Positions 4,938 to 5,875 of a DNA stretch of 5,875 bases are shown piece by piece; positions within the stretch are counted from its first letter, which is position 1, and the number at the start of each line of letters is the position of its first letter. The stretch comes from CALIKW01 sp038998005 (GTDB lineage: Archaea > Aenigmatarchaeota > Aenigmatarchaeia > CG10238-14 > SCSR01). Position numbers and translations under genes: made by a program. The notes below the pieces were generated by a model that saw nothing but the letters and a program-made list of their open reading frames with translations, had not been told where the DNA came from and ran no database searches. The DNA is taken from contig JAVZIY010000041.1 in NCBI GenBank assembly GCA_038998005.1, positions 1 through 5,875 of the forward strand, given 5' to 3'.

Positions 4938-5066
4938 ATGAGAGTTAAGAAATGTCCTAATTGTGGAAACAAAAGTCTGCAAAAGATTTTGGGCGAGTGG
5001 ATTTGTTTTGAGTGTGAATTTCATTCTAAAAGTTTAAGGAAAAAAATTGAAGCCAGTTTTAGATAA
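4938..5066 (+). CDS. 42-residue zinc-ribbon micro-protein
   Basis: An ATG-initiated 42-codon frame ending in TAA encodes a compact zinc-ribbon: a first knuckle KKCPNCG (C6-x2-C9), a 13-residue β-hairpin segment with LGEW (18-21), and a second knuckle CFEC (C23-x2-C26) followed by H29 and a basic tail. The CPxCG-x13-CxxC spacing is a textbook zinc ribbon, which makes real coding likely despite the length. Such archaeal mini-ribbons bind nucleic acids or basal transcription/translation components in characterised cases, but this one has no assignable role. It sits alone, 135 bp after the nucleotidyltransferase gene, with a six-T tract 24 nt after its stop. It is too small for most gene finders. 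Confidence 0.7.
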   Translation: MRVKKCPNCGNKSLQKILGEWICFECEFHSKSLRKKIEASFR

Positions 5067-5089
5067 TCATTCTAACAAGAATTTGAGTG

Positions 5090-5095
5090 TTTTTT
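5090..5095 (+). terminator. Candidate poly-T terminator after the zinc-ribbon gene
   Basis: Six consecutive T's start 24 nt after the zinc-ribbon stop codon, a typical arrangement for U-tract termination in archaea. No stem precedes it. The similar spacing at the HIT gene (24 nt, 2872) adds slight support. Confidence 0.35.
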
Positions 5096-5140
5096 CCTTA
5101 CCAAAAAGATTTATTTCTTCAAGCATGATAATTTGTTGTC

Positions 5141-5150
5141 TAAATATATG
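5141..5150 (+). promoter_or_regulatory. TATA-like box upstream of the dyad
   Basis: TAAATATATG, followed by TAAATA, is a good archaeal TATA match. A start about 25 bp downstream would fall around 5171, inside the dyad at 5158-5175. That geometry is the usual one for a repressor site blocking polymerase. The first ATG of the downstream gene is then about 108 nt away, giving an unusually long leader for this genome. Confidence 0.35.
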
Positions 5151-5157
5151 TAAATAC

Positions 5158-5175
5158 TTGACAGTAAACTGTCAA
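5158..5175. promoter_or_regulatory. 18-bp dyad-symmetric operator candidate
   Basis: TTGACAGTAAACTGTCAA consists of two perfect 8-bp arms (TTGACAGT / ACTGTCAA) around a 2-bp centre. The symmetry, size and GC content above background are those of a binding site for a dimeric helix-turn-helix regulator. As RNA it could form a 7-bp stem with a four-base loop, but no U-tract follows, so a terminator is unlikely. The site lies just downstream of a TATA-like box and upstream of the hydrolase-like gene at 5279. The regulator is unknown and not encoded in the window. Confidence 0.6.
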
Positions 5176-5244
5176 AATATTTGGTAGTTTTGGCGTATTG
5201 AAGAAATCCTAAAGCTAGTTTTAAATAGGTTTGATAAAGAAGAT

Positions 5245-5254
5245 AAAAATATAA
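5245..5254 (+). promoter_or_regulatory. Candidate TATA box for leaderless expression of the hydrolase-like gene
   Basis: AAAAATATAA is centred about 28 bp upstream of the ATG at 5279, and no Shine-Dalgarno lies before that ATG. If used, the dyad at 5158-5175 would be upstream of the core promoter and would act as an activator or distal site rather than a blocking operator. Confidence 0.35.
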
Positions 5255-5278
5255 GAAATTAGATGAAAATAAAAATTA

Positions 5279-5776
5279 ATGAAAAGAAATAAATGGTTTA
5301 ACGATGCGAACATCTATGGAGTGCCTGGATTTGTCCGCTTATTCACTTACATAAAAGAAGTTTCTGAAATTATAGGAGAAGAAAAAGCTTGGGAGATTTT
5401 AGAAGAAATTACAACTCGTAAAAGATTGGAATGGCTTGAGAAAAATGAAAAGAAGTTAAGAAATTTAAAGGGAGATATCATAGGGCAGGCTTATAAAATT
5501 TTTTACCAAGAATATTTGAAACTTAATCCAAAAGATGTCGAAATTGTTGAAAAAACAATGAATAGGTTAGTAATGAGGTGGTATAATTTTTGCCCTGTTT
5601 TAGAAGCTTGCAAAATTCTTGGTTTGGACACAAGAGAAGTTTGCAAGCGAGTTTATGATTCTTCAGTTCAAGCCTTTCTTGAAAAGATCAATCCCAAACT
5701 TAAATTTAAAAGAAATTACCAAAAAATAAGACCATACGCAAAATATTGCGAGGAAATTATTATATTAGAGGAGTAA
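5279..5776 (+). CDS. L-2-amino-thiazoline-4-carboxylate hydrolase-like protein (ATC hydrolase family)
   Basis: The 165-residue product resembles the ATC-hydrolase family, named for a bacterial enzyme that opens a thiazoline ring to give cysteine; most archaeal members have unknown substrates. Features seen: an N-terminal helical region with VSEIIGEEKAWEILEEITTR (28-47) and the strand VEIVEKTMNRLVMRW (87-101). A cysteine-rich core follows, FCPVLEACKILGLDTREVC (104-122; C105, C111, C122), then the segment SVQAFLEKINPKLKFKRN (129-146), and a C-terminal RPYAKYCEEI with C157. The four-cysteine arrangement, ending in 'P-Y-x-x-Y-C-E', is characteristic of the family. No signal peptide or membrane segment is seen, so it is cytosolic. 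It stands alone behind a spacer with a dyad and two possible TATA boxes. ATG 5263 is out of frame and opens only nine codons. Function should not be taken literally as ATC hydrolysis. Confidence 0.65.
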   Translation: MKRNKWFNDANIYGVPGFVRLFTYIKEVSEIIGEEKAWEILEEITTRKRLEWLEKNEKKLRNLKGDIIGQAYKIFYQEYLKLNPKDVEIVEKTMNRLVMRWYNFCPVLEACKILGLDTREVCKRVYDSSVQAFLEKINPKLKFKRNYQKIRPYAKYCEEIIILEE

Positions 5777-5811
5777 AAAACTTCTTTTAATTGCATAGTT
5801 TAGATAATTTA

Positions 5812-5874
5812 TCATTTCTTGCATACACATAAAATATGCTCACTTGTATCAACAATTGAAGGACTTTCGCAAGT
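5812..5874 (-). CDS. Possible C-terminal end of an unidentified leftward gene (truncated by the window)
   Basis: The minus strand has a 20-codon open run from the right edge, reading TCESPSIVDTSEHILCVCKK, then TGA at 5812-5814. Local GC is higher than in the adjacent spacer, and three cysteines suggest a real protein end, convergent with the hydrolase-like gene 35 bp away. Other frames are also open over this short distance, so coding is not secure and no family can be named. Confidence 0.3.
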   Translation of the reverse strand, partial: TCESPSIVDTSEHILCVCKK

Positions 5875-5875
5875 T

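Larger units (their letters stand above)
5113..5207. repeat. 10-bp inverted repeat bracketing a smaller dyad
   Basis: ATTTCTTCAA at 5113-5122 is exactly complementary in reverse to TTGAAGAAAT at 5198-5207, with 75 bp between the arms. The interval contains a TATA-like box and the 18-bp dyad at 5158-5175. It may be a pair of protein-binding half-sites, a large RNA stem, or the edge of a small decayed element. A 10-bp match in AT-rich DNA at this distance can be fortuitous. Confidence 0.45.

Noticed and set aside
4803..5024. Minus-strand 73-codon frame between the nucleotidyltransferase and hydrolase-like genes
   Set aside because: It overlaps the zinc-ribbon gene antisense, has no recognisable motif and is less convincing than the CPNCG...CFEC frame. 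A genuine gene cannot be wholly excluded.
5263..5292. Tiny upstream ORF (ATG 5263) overlapping the start of the hydrolase-like gene
   Set aside because: Only nine Lys-rich codons, no SD, and AT-rich sequence easily produces such frames.

Overview
The window looks archaeal. The strongest evidence is the set of archaeal/eukaryotic-type ribosomal proteins (a 322-residue uL3, a 270-residue uL4 of the long archaeal type and an 86-residue uL23). Several genes have TATA-like boxes about 26 nt upstream of starts that lack a Shine-Dalgarno sequence, and spacing between genes is very tight. The DNA is AT-rich throughout. The sequence of uL4 around its conserved loop (residues 53-83) resembles what I recall from DPANN-type archaea (Woesearchaeota, Pacearchaeota and relatives). 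I offer that lineage only as a tentative inference.

Layout. Positions 2-181 (+) hold the last 59 codons of a gene that looks like a class I SAM-dependent methyltransferase. Its stop codon interlocks with that of rpl23 on the other strand. Positions 2259 down to 178 (-) form the ribosomal operon rpl3-rpl4-rpl23. This is the head of the classical archaeal L3-L4-L23-L2 cluster, but it ends after L23, because the next position is taken by the convergent gene. A 79-bp divergent promoter region (2260-2338) separates rpl3 from a rightward HIT-family gene (2339-2848). Then come a macro-domain gene (2901-3383) and a family-4-like uracil-DNA glycosylase (3380-3937), overlapping by ATGA and so almost certainly co-transcribed. 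After a 115-bp AT-rich gap lies an orphan nucleotidyltransferase-fold gene (4053-4802). A 42-residue zinc-ribbon micro-protein follows (4938-5066). A 212-bp spacer then contains a TATA-like box, an 18-bp dyad and a wider inverted repeat. The last complete gene (5279-5776) resembles the L-2-amino-thiazoline-4-carboxylate hydrolase family. A possible C-terminal end of a leftward gene lies at the right edge.

How the genes work together. The leftward operon makes three early-assembly large-subunit ribosomal proteins. The rightward HIT, macro and UDG genes share a nucleotide/nucleic-acid housekeeping theme: nucleotide-conjugate hydrolysis, ADP-ribose recognition or removal, and uracil excision from DNA. 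The HIT protein and the glycosylase both lack residues normally considered part of their family signature: the third His of the triad, and two of four Fe-S cysteines. These are the most checkable oddities here. I found no convincing CRISPR array, insertion sequence, tRNA or rRNA, and no clear evidence of a wholly new multi-gene system. The best leads for something undescribed are the macro-UDG pair, the degenerate Fe-S site of the UDG, and the dyad-controlled hydrolase-like gene.
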